Source: DASQHW01 sp963837155
Lineage (GTDB): Bacteria > Actinomycetota > Acidimicrobiia > IMCC26256 > PALSA-610
DNA length: 64,000 nt
Reading direction: 5' to 3'
Assembly (NCBI GenBank): GCA_963837155.1
Contig: CAWIMB010000002.1
Span: 1,364,001-1,428,000, forward strand
The notes beneath the pieces were generated by a model that made no database searches, was not told the origin of the DNA, and worked only from the letters and a program-made list of their open reading frames with translations. Position numbers and translations under genes: made by a program. Of the stretch, positions 17,240-26,210 are shown piece after piece (positions within the stretch are counted from its first letter, which is position 1; every line of letters starts with the position of its first letter).

Positions 17240-18160
17240 TCAGTCGTCGCCGATGTTCGGCAGGAACGGCGGCACACCCTTGTCGCGCTGCGCGAAGAGG
17301 GTCGGCGCGGCCGCGTCGATCGCTTCGATCGTCCACGGCTTGTCGTCGGTGCTCTCGGTGACCGGACGCCACCCGCGGAGGATCTGCACCTGGCCGCCCA
17401 TGACCTTGACGACCTGGCCGGTGACACCGGCCGAGAGATCCGACCCGAGCCAGCCCGCGACCGCCGAGATGTTCTCGGGCGCGAAGCGATCGAACTCGCC
17501 TTCCTTGGCGTTCATGAAGTCGCCGGTCACTGCCTCCGTGAGGCGCGTGCGCGCGACCGGGCAGATCGCGTTCACGCGCACGCCGATGCGCTCGAGCTCG
17601 CGCGCCATGACGATCGTGAGCGACGCGATGCCTGCTTTCGCGGCGGCATAGTTCGCCTGGCCGGCGTTGCCGTAGAGCCCCGATTCCGACGCGGTGTTGA
17701 CGATCTTGCCGTTTGCGGGTTCGCCGGTTTCCTTCGAGCGGGCGCGCCAGTACGAGGCCGCGAAGCGCGAGGGCGCGAAGTGACCCTTCAGGTGAACGTC
17801 GATCACGGCGTCCCACTCCGCCTCGTCCATGTTGAAGCTCATCTTGTCGCGCAAGATGCCCGCGTTGTTCACGAGCACGTCGAGTCCGCCGAACTCGTTG
17901 ACCGCTTGCTGCACCATCGCTTCCGCGCCTTGCCACGACGACACGCTGTCGTAGTTCGCGGCGGCGCGGCCGCCCTTGGCGGTGATTTCGTCGACGACCT
18001 GCTGGGCGGGTGACGCGTCGGCGCCTTCGCCGCCGGCCGACCCGCCGAGGTCGTTCACCACGACGGCAGCGCCTTCGGCGGCAAGCAGGAGCGCGTGACT
18101 CCGGCCAATGCCGCGCCCGGCGCCGGTGACGATTGCAACTTTGTTGTCGAAGAGAGCCAT
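17240..18160 (-). CDS. SDR oxidoreductase, 3-hydroxyacyl-CoA dehydrogenase-like
   Basis: A 306-aa short-chain dehydrogenase. TGAGRGIG near residue 12 is the NAD(P) glycine motif; NNAG stabilises the sheet; the catalytic Tyr-Lys is in NYAAAKAG, with a Ser (NTASESGLYG) before it. The long insert NDLGGSAGGEGADASPAQQVVDEI is typical of the (3R)-hydroxyacyl-CoA dehydrogenase domain of peroxisomal MFE-2/17-beta-HSD4-like enzymes, and the extended C-terminus fits. It likely oxidises a beta-hydroxyacyl-CoA in the same pathway as the hydratase and thiolase upstream. The ATG at 18160 lies 5 nt past the preceding stop, so it belongs to the operon. Confidence 0.87.
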   Translation of the reverse strand: MALFDNKVAIVTGAGRGIGRSHALLLAAEGAAVVVNDLGGSAGGEGADASPAQQVVDEITAKGGRAAANYDSVSSWQGAEAMVQQAVNEFGGLDVLVNNAGILRDKMSFNMDEAEWDAVIDVHLKGHFAPSRFAASYWRARSKETGEPANGKIVNTASESGLYGNAGQANYAAAKAGIASLTIVMARELERIGVRVNAICPVARTRLTEAVTGDFMNAKEGEFDRFAPENISAVAGWLGSDLSAGVTGQVVKVMGGQVQILRGWRPVTESTDDKPWTIEAIDAAAPTLFAQRDKGVPPFLPNIGDD

Positions 18161-18165
18161 GCGGC

Positions 18166-18531
18166 TCACCCTAGGAGGACGCGTTTGAGCTCGGCAATGT
18201 CGTCGACGCTCACGCAGAGTTCGCGCAGCCGCACCGGTACGCCGAGCACGCGTGCCCGCACTGGCGTCTTGAGCACGATGCAGGCCATCGGCGCGTGCGC
18301 GCCGTTGACGATCCACCGGCCGCGCCAGCCGTGTACGCCGACGCTCACGACGTGCCGGAACTCGTCCACCGAGGTGATCGCGTCACGCGGAAACTCGGCG
18401 CGAAAGGATCGTCCCATGCGTGCGCGCACGCGCTCGCCGTCGACGTCGAGGTAGGCCGTGCTCGGCGGCGCGCCCGTGATCCGAAGTATTGCCGTGAACG
18501 GCCGCGCGTACTTGATCGGGATGCGCGTCAT
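18166..18531 (-). CDS. Conserved hypothetical protein in the lipid-catabolism operon
   Basis: A 121-aa protein with no motif I recognise. It is predicted soluble and rich in beta-strand and arginine, with a central MGRSFRAEFPRDAITSV and a PMACIVLKTPVRARVLG segment. It overlaps the Nudix gene by 4 nt (ATGA) and ends 5 nt before the SDR, so it is translated as part of the operon. Function unknown; conservation in the operon would have to be checked to assign it to acyl-CoA metabolism. Confidence 0.6.
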   Translation of the reverse strand: MTRIPIKYARPFTAILRITGAPPSTAYLDVDGERVRARMGRSFRAEFPRDAITSVDEFRHVVSVGVHGWRGRWIVNGAHAPMACIVLKTPVRARVLGVPVRLRELCVSVDDIAELKRVLLG

Positions 18532-18962
18532 GGCTCTTCACCGTACGCGAGCCGCACGCCGAGCTTGCCCATCTCGACGAGCTGCAGCGCATCGAGCTCG
18601 GCGCGCGTGCACCATGCTGCGAGATCCGTCGATCCGAAAGCTTCGTGTTTCAGCTCACCGGCATCGGCGTCGGTGCGGTAAACGATCCGCACCGCGTGGT
18701 AGTCGTGCTCGCCGTCCGCGTCCGTCGCGCGCCGTCGGATCGAATCGACGGTGAGCAGCTCGACGATGTGGCCGTGGAGACCAGTTTCCTCTCGCAGCTC
18801 CCGGAGCGCGGTCTGTTCCGGGTGCTCGCCGAACTCGACGCCGCCACCCGGCAGTGTCCACGAACCGGCGGCCTCGGTGATCGAGGACAGCCGGCACACG
18901 AGCAGACGGTGTTGCGCGTCGACACACACGTTGTACGCGGCGACCCGCTGGACCCGGCGCAC
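18528..18962 (-). CDS. Nudix hydrolase
   Basis: A 144-aa Nudix enzyme. The Nudix box reads GGGVEFGEHPEQTALRELRE followed by ETGL, matching Gx5Ex7REUxEExGU and supplying the metal-binding glutamates. It hydrolyses a nucleoside diphosphate linked to another group; CoA derivatives or ADP-sugars are possible, but the substrate is not readable. The GTG at 18962 is 4 nt after the enoyl-CoA hydratase stop, and its end overlaps the next gene by 4 nt. Presence in an acyl-CoA operon makes CoA-related clean-up a reasonable guess. Confidence 0.85.
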   Translation of the reverse strand: MRRVQRVAAYNVCVDAQHRLLVCRLSSITEAAGSWTLPGGGVEFGEHPEQTALRELREETGLHGHIVELLTVDSIRRRATDADGEHDYHAVRIVYRTDADAGELKHEAFGSTDLAAWCTRAELDALQLVEMGKLGVRLAYGEEP

Positions 18963-18966
18963 GAGT

Positions 18967-19776
18967 TCAGGTGCCGTCGAAGCGCGCGTCGCGTTTCTCG
19001 CGGAATGCCTGCATGCCTTCGACGAGATCGGGCGATGTGGTCGCGAGCGACTGGAAGTGTCCTTCGAGCTCGAGCGACAACGACAGGTCGGTCTCGAACG
19101 AGCGGTTCAACAGCATCTTCGACAACCCGAGCGAGCGGGTCGGCCCGGCCGCGAGCCGGTGTGCGAGCTCGTGCGCGACCGGCATCAGCTGCGCCGGATC
19201 ATCGACACACTTGTAGGCGAGACCGAGCGCGACGGCGTCGGCTCCGGTCGCGCCCTCGCCAAGCATGACCATCGCCTTGGCGCGCGGCAGACCGACGAGG
19301 CGAGGGAGCAGGTACGCGCCGCCCGCGTCGACGACGAGCCCCCACTTGGCGAACGACCAGATGAACCGCGTGCCGGGGTGTACGAGCACGAAGTCGCATG
19401 CAAGCGCGAGGTGCGCGCCCGGACCGACGGCGGCGCCGTTCACGGCGGCGATCGTCGGCTTGTCGAGCTCCCAGAGCTCGCGGATGAACGTCTGCACACC
19501 CGCACGCAACGCTTCGGATGTCGAGCGGGTCGTGAACCCGGGCCGGCCCGCCTGGGCCACGGTTGACGCCGAGAGGTCCATGCCCGCGCAGAACGCGTCA
19601 CCTTCACCGGTGATCACGACCACTCGCACGGAGGTGTCGGCACGCACGTCCCGAATGGCCTGCACGAGCGCGTCGCGCATCTCGACGGTCAGCGCGTTCT
19701 TCGCGTGCGGACGGTCGAGCACGATGCGAGCGACGCCGCTGGTGTCGATCTCGACGCGCAGCTCCGTGACCGTCAC
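18967..19776 (-). CDS. Enoyl-CoA hydratase/isomerase family protein
   Basis: A 269-aa crotonase-fold enzyme. The two oxyanion-hole segments are present (GEGDAFCAGMDL and AAVNGAAVGPGAHLALACDF), followed by FAKWGLVVDAGGAYLLPRLVG, the usual region after the active site. It adds water to, or isomerises, enoyl-CoA thioesters. The GTG at 19776 overlaps the thiolase stop by 4 nt (GTGA), indicating coupled translation. The Val-Val-Asp in place of the common Pro-Asp means the catalytic Glu pair of true hydratases should be checked; an isomerase or hydrolase activity remains possible. Confidence 0.87.
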   Translation of the reverse strand: MTVTELRVEIDTSGVARIVLDRPHAKNALTVEMRDALVQAIRDVRADTSVRVVVITGEGDAFCAGMDLSASTVAQAGRPGFTTRSTSEALRAGVQTFIRELWELDKPTIAAVNGAAVGPGAHLALACDFVLVHPGTRFIWSFAKWGLVVDAGGAYLLPRLVGLPRAKAMVMLGEGATGADAVALGLAYKCVDDPAQLMPVAHELAHRLAAGPTRSLGLSKMLLNRSFETDLSLSLELEGHFQSLATTSPDLVEGMQAFREKRDARFDGT

Positions 19777-20951
19777 GACGCGCGGTTCGTCAAGATGTTC
19801 ACGACGGAGACACCCGACCCGCGGCCGCCGGCGTTGTGTTGCAGCGCGTAACCGTTGCGGATGTCGACCTGCCGCTCGCCGGCTTCGCCGCGCAGCTGCC
19901 ACCAGCACTCGGTCAGCTGAGCCACGCCGGTCGCGCCGATCGGGTGCCCCTTGGCGAGGAGCCCGCCGCTGGTGTTCACCGGGATGCGTCCCTGGAGCGC
20001 CGTCTCGCCTTCGAGACTCGCGACGCCGCCCCGCCCTTTCTCGACGAAGCCGAGGTCTTCGATGTCGAGGATCTCGGTGATCGTGAAACAGTCGTGCACT
20101 TCGGCGCAGTCGATGCCGGTCGGCTCGACGCCGGCCATCGCGTACGCGCGCTCGGCCGCGAGCCTGGTGGCCTTGATCTCGGTGAAGCTGTCCTTCTCGT
20201 GGAGATACGGATGGTCGGTCGCGACACCGAAGCCCGCGACGAACACGGGCGAATCGGTGAACTCGCGTGCCCGATCCGCGTTCACGAGGATCGTGGCCGC
20301 CGCACCGTCGGTCTGCGGGCAGCAGTCGAGGAGATGCAGCGGGTGGCACACCGGCACCGACTTCAGCACGTCCTCGACGGTGATCTCGTTCTGGAAGTGG
20401 GCGTACGGATCGCGCGCGCCGTTGTAGTGGTTCTTCACGGCGATCGACGCCAACATCTCGCGGGTGGTGCCGAACTCATGCATGTGCCGGGTTGCGAACG
20501 GCGCGAACAGCACGGGTGCCGTCTCGCCTCTCGTGAAGATGGGATGCCCGGCCGCGGCGCGCGACAGCAGCCCTTCCTCGCTCGACTTGTCGCGCATCTT
20601 CTCGACGCCGATGACCAACACGACGTCGTGGACGCCGCTCGCGACGGCCATCGCGCCGACGCGAAACGCGTCGCTCCCCGACGGGCATGCGTTCTCGATG
20701 CGCGTGCACGGGATGCCGGTGAGGCCGATCGCGGTGGGGATCGTGTTCCCGCCGATCCCTTCTTGGCCCCAGAGCGTGCCCCGCTGGGTTGCGACGAACG
20801 CCGCCTCAACCTGCCGGGGCTCGAAGCCCTTGTCGACGCTCGCGACCGCGGCGTCGAACGCGCCCGCGGCCATCTGCTCGTAGCTCTGCTCGAACAGCTC
20901 GCCCATCTTGATGAGGCCGGCACCGACCACGGCGACCTTGTTCCAGCTCAC
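19773..20951 (-). CDS. Thiolase family protein, SCP-x/lipid-transfer-type
   Basis: A 392-aa thiolase-fold enzyme. Cys89 in ENACPSGSDA is in the place of the nucleophile, HDCF supplies a catalytic region and GHPIGATG the C-terminal loop. This variety, lacking the classical second Cys motif of degradative thiolases, includes SCP-x thiolases and the Ltp2-type aldolases that release side-chain units in sterol catabolism, usually with a DUF35 partner. Here the partner is the upstream fusion protein, whose stop overlaps its GTG by 4 nt. Whether it cleaves by thiolysis or retro-aldol chemistry cannot be decided from sequence. Confidence 0.82.
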   Translation of the reverse strand: MSWNKVAVVGAGLIKMGELFEQSYEQMAAGAFDAAVASVDKGFEPRQVEAAFVATQRGTLWGQEGIGGNTIPTAIGLTGIPCTRIENACPSGSDAFRVGAMAVASGVHDVVLVIGVEKMRDKSSEEGLLSRAAAGHPIFTRGETAPVLFAPFATRHMHEFGTTREMLASIAVKNHYNGARDPYAHFQNEITVEDVLKSVPVCHPLHLLDCCPQTDGAAATILVNADRAREFTDSPVFVAGFGVATDHPYLHEKDSFTEIKATRLAAERAYAMAGVEPTGIDCAEVHDCFTITEILDIEDLGFVEKGRGGVASLEGETALQGRIPVNTSGGLLAKGHPIGATGVAQLTECWWQLRGEAGERQVDIRNGYALQHNAGGRGSGVSVVNILTNRAS

Positions 20952-22414
20952 GAAGCATCGTCCTTCCTGTCTCTCCCGCCCGCTCCCTGCGGCGGAGCGG
21001 CCTTCGGCGTTGCCGCCTCCGGTCCGCTTCCCACCCGGCAGCGGGCTTTGAATCCGTACACGGGCACACCGCGCTCGTGCGCGTACTTGCGCAAGATCAG
21101 CTCGACCCGGCGTCCGATCGCGACGTCGCTGCCGTCGCCGACGACCTGGAGCATGAGCCGGGCGCCGTCGTCCATGTCGAGGACGGCCAGCGGCAGCGGC
21201 GCGACGAACGGCGCCGGCATCGTGTAGTTCACGACGAACGTGTGCACCTGGCCGCCGCGCGCGATCTGGGTGGGCTCGAGCTTGGGGCCGCCGCAGTTGA
21301 TGCAGTGCGCGTGGATCGACGGCGGTGTGCTGATCGTGCCGCAATCGACACAGCGGCCGCCGAGGAGGCCGAGCATCTCGTCGGCACCGCGCGCGAACAT
21401 CGCGCTCTCGGGCGGCACACCCATCGGGATCGTCTCTCCCGTCGGGACGAGCTGGCCGCGCGCCCGCAAGGCCTCGGCGTAGGACGCGGGCCGGCCCTCG
21501 GCGAGCGCGTCGGCGACGACAGCCGCTCCGGCAACCGGCTCGTCGACGTGTACCAACGTTCCGGTGGTGCGGCCGCCGCCGGTGCCCACGATCGCGATGA
21601 TGCCGGGCGCGTCCATGTCGAGGGCGCCACCGAGGAGGGGGGTCGCGGCGCCCGCGTCGCCGATCGCCGCGTATACCGATGCGGACGTCGGCGCGTGCGC
21701 GCCGATGCGCTTGGCGACGGTCGCGCCGAGCCGGCCGTCGGGATCCGGCAGCGACCACGCGCGCACGTCGAACGATGCGAGCGCGTCGACGACTTCGGTG
21801 ACGACGGGGAGGAACATCTCCTCACGGAACAGCCGCGCGTCGTAGAGATCACGGTTGTCCTGCTCGCCGTCGCCGCGGTAGCGATCGAGGAACGGCCGCG
21901 TGCGCGTCACCCGCGTGCCGAGCGCGGCGGTGCCGCCCTCGACGCCCAGCACGAACGCCGCCGCGCCGGCACCGCACCGGGCCTCGAAGCCGGTGCCCGG
22001 GCCAGGCCGAACCGCGTCGCTGGCGACGACCACTGCGATGCGCGCCGAGCCGGCCGCGATCGCGTCTGCCGCGGCCGCCAGCGCTTCCATGCCGGCGTGC
22101 GCAGAACCTGCACACAGCACGCCGCCGATCGAAGACGAACAACCGATTGCCGCGGCCAGGAACGCCAGGCTCGGACCCTCGGCGAACGGCGGCCGGCTCG
22201 TGCCCCAGCACAGGGTGTCGACCCGGTCCGGCTCGATGCCGGCGGCGGTAAGGGCCCGGGTCGCGGCGTCCCACCCGAGCGTCAGCATGTCCTCGTCGGG
22301 GGCGCACACACCCGCCTGACCCCGGCCCGAGCGGCCCCAGGCGGCCCCGACGTCGGCCGCGGCGAGCCGGAGGGCGGGCGCCGCCGCGCCGACACCGAGC
22401 AGACGAACGGTCAT
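20948..22414 (-). CDS. HMG-CoA-synthase-like/thiolase-fold domain fused to DUF35 zinc-ribbon OB-fold
   Basis: A 488-aa fusion. Residues 1 to about 330 resemble a KAS III/HMG-CoA-synthase thiolase fold, with VLCAGSAHAGMEAL at the nucleophile position. From about residue 345, a rubredoxin-like zinc ribbon (CVDCG...CINCGG) leads into an OB-fold with FVVNYTMPAPF, the DUF35 module that binds acyl-CoA and docks on thiolase-like partners. First gene of the minus-strand operon; the thiolase follows with a 4-nt overlap. A scaffold or acyl-CoA-presenting partner of that thiolase is likely. It lies divergent from the cyclic-di-GMP gene across 116 bp. Confidence 0.78.
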   Translation of the reverse strand: MTVRLLGVGAAAPALRLAAADVGAAWGRSGRGQAGVCAPDEDMLTLGWDAATRALTAAGIEPDRVDTLCWGTSRPPFAEGPSLAFLAAAIGCSSSIGGVLCAGSAHAGMEALAAAADAIAAGSARIAVVVASDAVRPGPGTGFEARCGAGAAAFVLGVEGGTAALGTRVTRTRPFLDRYRGDGEQDNRDLYDARLFREEMFLPVVTEVVDALASFDVRAWSLPDPDGRLGATVAKRIGAHAPTSASVYAAIGDAGAATPLLGGALDMDAPGIIAIVGTGGGRTTGTLVHVDEPVAGAAVVADALAEGRPASYAEALRARGQLVPTGETIPMGVPPESAMFARGADEMLGLLGGRCVDCGTISTPPSIHAHCINCGGPKLEPTQIARGGQVHTFVVNYTMPAPFVAPLPLAVLDMDDGARLMLQVVGDGSDVAIGRRVELILRKYAHERGVPVYGFKARCRVGSGPEAATPKAAPPQGAGGRDRKDDAS

Positions 22415-22530
22415 CCACGCTCCTGCAAAGCCGTAGGGGGAGGGATCCGGAGGTTAGCGGGGGTCGTCTCGGAGTTCACCGTCCGCCGGCCGTCGTCAAG
22501 CAGGCCTCGGGGTTCGTCGATACGCGAAGC

Positions 22531-24822
22531 ATGAGCGTGCTGCGCGCGGATGCCGCGCCGGCCCGCCCGGGTGCTCTCTCGCGCCTCGGGCATGTGATCC
22601 CGGGGTTCATCGCGTCCGTTTTCGTGCTGCCGATCCTGCTCGCCGGCCGCAGCCTCGGGTTCGTCGCCGACGTGTCGCCGATTGTGCTGTCGGCCGCGGT
22701 CTTCGGCGGTGTCGTCGTCACGGCGGTCGCGGCGTTGGTGTGGCCGCCCGGTGGGAGCACGAACACCATCGCCCTGCGGATGCTGTGCTCGTTCACGGCC
22801 ATCGCCGTCGTCATCTACCTCATCGGGTGGGGCGCGGTCCTCGGGGTCGGGTACGTGTTCGGGGCGATCGAGGAGTTCCGTGTCTCGGGCTCGAAGGCCG
22901 CCCGCCCCGCGATCGCGGTCGTCGCGCTGATGACGGCAGTCGGCGAAGGTGCAGTCACGTTCGGGTGGGTGCACTCGAATGTCGGCGAGGTGCAGGGCCA
23001 CGGTCTCGCGGTCCTCAACACACTCGGTGCATGCCTGATCATCGCGTACCTCGGCCTGGCCTACGCCGAGAAGGAGAAGTTCGAGGCTTCACTCCGGCAC
23101 AGCGAGCAGCGACTGCAGGCACTGGTACGGCACGCGTCCGACGCGATCGTCGTCATCGAGACCAGCGGTGAAGTGCTGTACGCGAGTCCCGCGATCGAGC
23201 GGCTGCTCGGACACGCACCCGGCGACGTGCCCCGGTTCGACCGCGAGCTCGTCCACGAGGATCACCTTGGGCACGCCCAAGCGCTCTTTCAGGAGGTGCT
23301 GACGAGTCCGCGCGCGGTCCGTTGGATCGAGATCCCGTTCAAGCACGCCGACGGCGAGTACCGGTGGTTCGAAATCGGCGCGACGAACATGCTCGACGAC
23401 CCCGCGGTCGGCGGGCTCGTCTGCAACATGCGGGACGTCACCGAGCGCCGTTCGGCGCAGCAGCAGCTGACGTTCCAGGCCTATCACGACGCGCTCACCC
23501 ATCTCCCGAACCGGTGGTCGTTCCTCGATCAACTCGAGCACGCGCAGAATGAGGCGAAGGAGAATCAGCGTTATGTCGCCGTGCTGTTCCTCGACGTCGA
23601 CCGCTTCAAGCTCGTGAACGACAGCCTCGGCCACGAGATCGGCGACCGCATGCTGATCGCGGTCGCGGAACGCTTGGCCGCGTGTCTGCGACCGCGCGAC
23701 AGCGTGGCGCGCTTCGGTGGTGACGAGTTCACCGTGCTGCTCCGCGACCTCGCGGACGCCGACGTTGCGCTCCGGGTCGCCGACCGCATGATGGCGGCGA
23801 TGCGCGAGCCGCTTGTGATCGACGGCCACGAGCTGTTCGCGTCGGCGAGCGTCGGCATCGCGCTTTCGCATGCCGGCGCCGAGGCGGCGGGGGACCTGCT
23901 GCGCCAAGCCGACCTCGCGATGTACGTGGCAAAGGAAAAGGGCCGCGCGCGCTGGGAACTGTTCGACCCGTCGTTTGCGCCGCAGGTGATGGAGCGCCTC
24001 GAGCTCGAGAGCGACATGCGCCGGGCGATCGAGCACGGCGAGTTCGTGGTGCTGTTCCAACCCGAGATCTCGTTGAAGAGCGGCGACGTGATCGCGGCCG
24101 AGGCGCTGCTGCGCTGGGTGCACCCGACCAGAGGCGTGCTCGAGCCGGCCGCGTTCGTGCCGATCGCCGAAGAGTCGAGCCTCATCGTCGCGATCGATCG
24201 CTTCGTGCTCCGCAACGCGTGCATGTGGGCGCACCGGTGGGCGACGACCCGCAACGCCGCGAGCTCGTTGACCGTCAGCGTGAATCTCTCACCCCGCTTC
24301 ATGCGCCAGGCCGACGTCGTCGGCGACATCACCTCGGTGCTGCGGGAGACCGGCGTCGATCCCCGTTGCATCCAGATCGAGATCACCGAGCGCAGCGCGC
24401 TCACCGATCTCGACACCACGTGCAGCCAGCTCCATCAGCTGCGTGCGACCGGCGTGCGCGTCGCGGTCGACGACTTCGGCACGGGCTACTCGGCGCTCTC
24501 GTATCTCAAGCAGCTCCCGATCGACGTGCTGAAGCTCGACAAGTCGTTCGTCGATGGGCTCGACAGCGCGCCGGCCGACCTCGCGATCGTGCAGGCGATC
24601 GTCACGATGGGTCACGCACTCGGCGTGAAGGTCACCGCCGAAGGCGTCGAGCGGAGCGAGCAAGCGATTCGGCTGCGCGAACTCGGCTGCGACTCGGCGA
24701 TGGGCTGGTTGTGGGCGCGTGCGGTACCGGCCGAGCAGCTCGAGCCGCTCGCCGATGCCGGGTTCATGCCCGAAGGCGGCGCGCGCCAAGGCGTTGTGGT
24801 GCCGCTGCGAGCACGCGCCTAA
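22531..24822 (+). CDS. Membrane-anchored PAS-GGDEF-EAL cyclic-di-GMP enzyme
   Basis: A 763-aa signalling protein. About five hydrophobic segments occupy residues 20-175, then a PAS domain (HASDAIVVIETSGEVLYASP) at about 185-305. The GGDEF domain has an intact ARFGGDEF near residue 392, so it may make cyclic di-GMP. The EAL domain has AEALLRW near 523 and DDFGTGYS further on, both intact, so it may also degrade it. Which activity dominates, and the PAS ligand, are unknown. In bacteria with type IV pili, such enzymes often control pilus use; a link to the pilin modules 10 kb away is only suggestive. Confidence 0.9.
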   Translation: MSVLRADAAPARPGALSRLGHVIPGFIASVFVLPILLAGRSLGFVADVSPIVLSAAVFGGVVVTAVAALVWPPGGSTNTIALRMLCSFTAIAVVIYLIGWGAVLGVGYVFGAIEEFRVSGSKAARPAIAVVALMTAVGEGAVTFGWVHSNVGEVQGHGLAVLNTLGACLIIAYLGLAYAEKEKFEASLRHSEQRLQALVRHASDAIVVIETSGEVLYASPAIERLLGHAPGDVPRFDRELVHEDHLGHAQALFQEVLTSPRAVRWIEIPFKHADGEYRWFEIGATNMLDDPAVGGLVCNMRDVTERRSAQQQLTFQAYHDALTHLPNRWSFLDQLEHAQNEAKENQRYVAVLFLDVDRFKLVNDSLGHEIGDRMLIAVAERLAACLRPRDSVARFGGDEFTVLLRDLADADVALRVADRMMAAMREPLVIDGHELFASASVGIALSHAGAEAAGDLLRQADLAMYVAKEKGRARWELFDPSFAPQVMERLELESDMRRAIEHGEFVVLFQPEISLKSGDVIAAEALLRWVHPTRGVLEPAAFVPIAEESSLIVAIDRFVLRNACMWAHRWATTRNAASSLTVSVNLSPRFMRQADVVGDITSVLRETGVDPRCIQIEITERSALTDLDTTCSQLHQLRATGVRVAVDDFGTGYSALSYLKQLPIDVLKLDKSFVDGLDSAPADLAIVQAIVTMGHALGVKVTAEGVERSEQAIRLRELGCDSAMGWLWARAVPAEQLEPLADAGFMPEGGARQGVVVPLRARA

Positions 24823-24865
24823 GACACACGCCAAGGGACGCCGCTCCGATACCATCGTGCGCTCC

Positions 24866-24940
24866 GGCGGCGTAGCCGAGTGGCCCAGGCAGAGGTCTGC
24901 AAAACCTTTCACGCGGGTTCGATTCCCGCCGCCGCCTCCA
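24866..24940 (+). tRNA. tRNA-Cys (GCA)
   Basis: A complete cloverleaf: acceptor GGCGGCG pairs with CGCCGCC; the anticodon loop CTGCAAA carries GCA between GAGGT and ACCTT; the T arm is GCGGG-TTCGATT-CCCGC; the discriminator T is followed by an encoded CCA. Its 3' half is the insertion site of the island that follows. Confidence 0.96.
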
Positions 24941-24945
24941 TCGAA
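24897..24945 (+). repeat. attL: 3' part of tRNA-Cys, left repeat of the island
   Basis: A 49-bp segment from the anticodon loop to five bases past CCA. It recurs at 40273-40321 with one mismatch (C/T at 24910/40286). The integrase gene lies about 100 bp inside, the classic layout of a tyrosine-recombinase element inserted in a tRNA. Confidence 0.92.
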
Positions 24946-24999
24946 AGTGCTCGTCAGCACGTTGAAGTGCGCGCGAGCACGCCGCACCCCCACAGCCGA

Positions 25000-25017
25000 T
25001 GATCACAAAATGATCAC
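25000..25017. repeat. Two TGATCAC copies near attL
   Basis: TGATCAC occurs at 25000-25006 and 25011-25017, 11 bp apart (about one helical turn), between attL and the integrase. A further copy at 40161-40167 lies about 105 bp inside attR. They could be arm-type recombinase or excisionase sites; evidence is positional only. Confidence 0.35.
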
Positions 25018-25050
25018 CAAATCTCGCCGGACGCGCCGTATCGTCGCGAC

Positions 25051-26204
25051 GTGCGCGGTCACATCCGCTCCCGAGGCAAAGGCGTCTGGCAGTTGGTCAT
25101 CGACGCCGGCCGTGACCCACTCACCGGCCGGCGTCTCCAGCTGACGCGCACGTTCCGCGGAACGCGTCGCGAGGCCGAGCGTGCCTGCGCGGCGTTCGTG
25201 GTCGACGTCAGCAGCGAAGGCGTGCCGGGCATGCCCACGACAACCGTGGGCGAACTGATCGAACAATGGTGGAAGCACGCCCAGCCGAACCTCTCGCCGA
25301 ACACCGCTCGGGGATACCGCCAGAAGATCGATCGCTACCTGCTGCCCGCCTTTGCGTCGATGCCGCTGCGCAAACTCACCAACCATCGCCTCGATGAGTT
25401 CTATCGATCGCTTCGGGAGCGCGGCGGAAAGAACGGGCGGCCGCTCGCGGCGAACACGGTGCGCAGCACGCACGCGATTCTTCACCGCGCCTGTGCGCAG
25501 GCTGTTCGGTGGGGATGGCTCGCCGCGCAATCCCGCGACGCTCGCGCAAGCCCCACGCGCCGAACACCGGGAACTCGAGCTCACGACGCCGGCCGAGCTG
25601 ACAGCAATCCTCGCGACTGCGCAGCGCGACGAACCTGATCTCGGTGAGATCGCGCAGCTCGCGGTGATCACAGGCGCGCGGCGGGGTGAGCTCTGCCGCG
25701 CTGCAATGGAGCGATATTGATCTTGACGGCGGCGTCGTGCGCATCGTTCGTTCGATCGCGGACAATCCAGAGTGCACGGTGAAGACGCCGAAGACGCCTC
25801 GATCGCGCCGAATCATCGCGTTCGACGCGAGCACGGTTGCGATGTTGAGGGCGCGCAAGGTCCGTGCGATCGAGCGTGCCCTGGCGTGTGGTCATCGGCT
25901 GGGGCCAGACGCGTATGTGTTCTCGGATGAGGTCGATGGGGGACGGCCACTTCGACCGCTCCTCCTCACGATGCGGTGGGCGCGTTTCATGGAAAGCGTC
26001 GGCGTGAAGTGCAGGTTCCACGACCTGCGTCACTTTGCCGCGACCCAGCTGATCGCGGCGGGAGTACCCGTGACGACAGTTAGCGAACGCCTCGGCCATG
26101 CATCGACCAAGATGACCGTCGACGTCTACGGCCATGCCGTCGCCGATGCCGATCGTCACGCCGCAGACGTCCTGGCGCGGCTGATGGCGGGCGAGGCGCG
26201 CTGA
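25051..26204 (+). pseudogene. Tyrosine recombinase/integrase, frameshifted twice
   Basis: Read in three successive frames, this gives a complete phage-type integrase of about 383 aa: an N-terminal AP2-like arm-binding part (GVWQLVIDAGRDPLTGRRLQ), a SAM-like core-binding domain (TTVGELIEQWWKHAQPNLS), then the catalytic domain with TGARRGEL, HDLRHFAAT, ERLGHAS and the Tyr in VDVYGH. One extra base near 25528 (between WGWLAA and NPATLAQAP) and one near 25696 (between RGELC and ALQWSDID) shift the frame each time. If these are real, the gene is dead; if sequence errors, it is intact, since every catalytic box is present. It faces into the island from attL. Confidence 0.85.
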
Positions 26205-26210
26205 GCCGCC

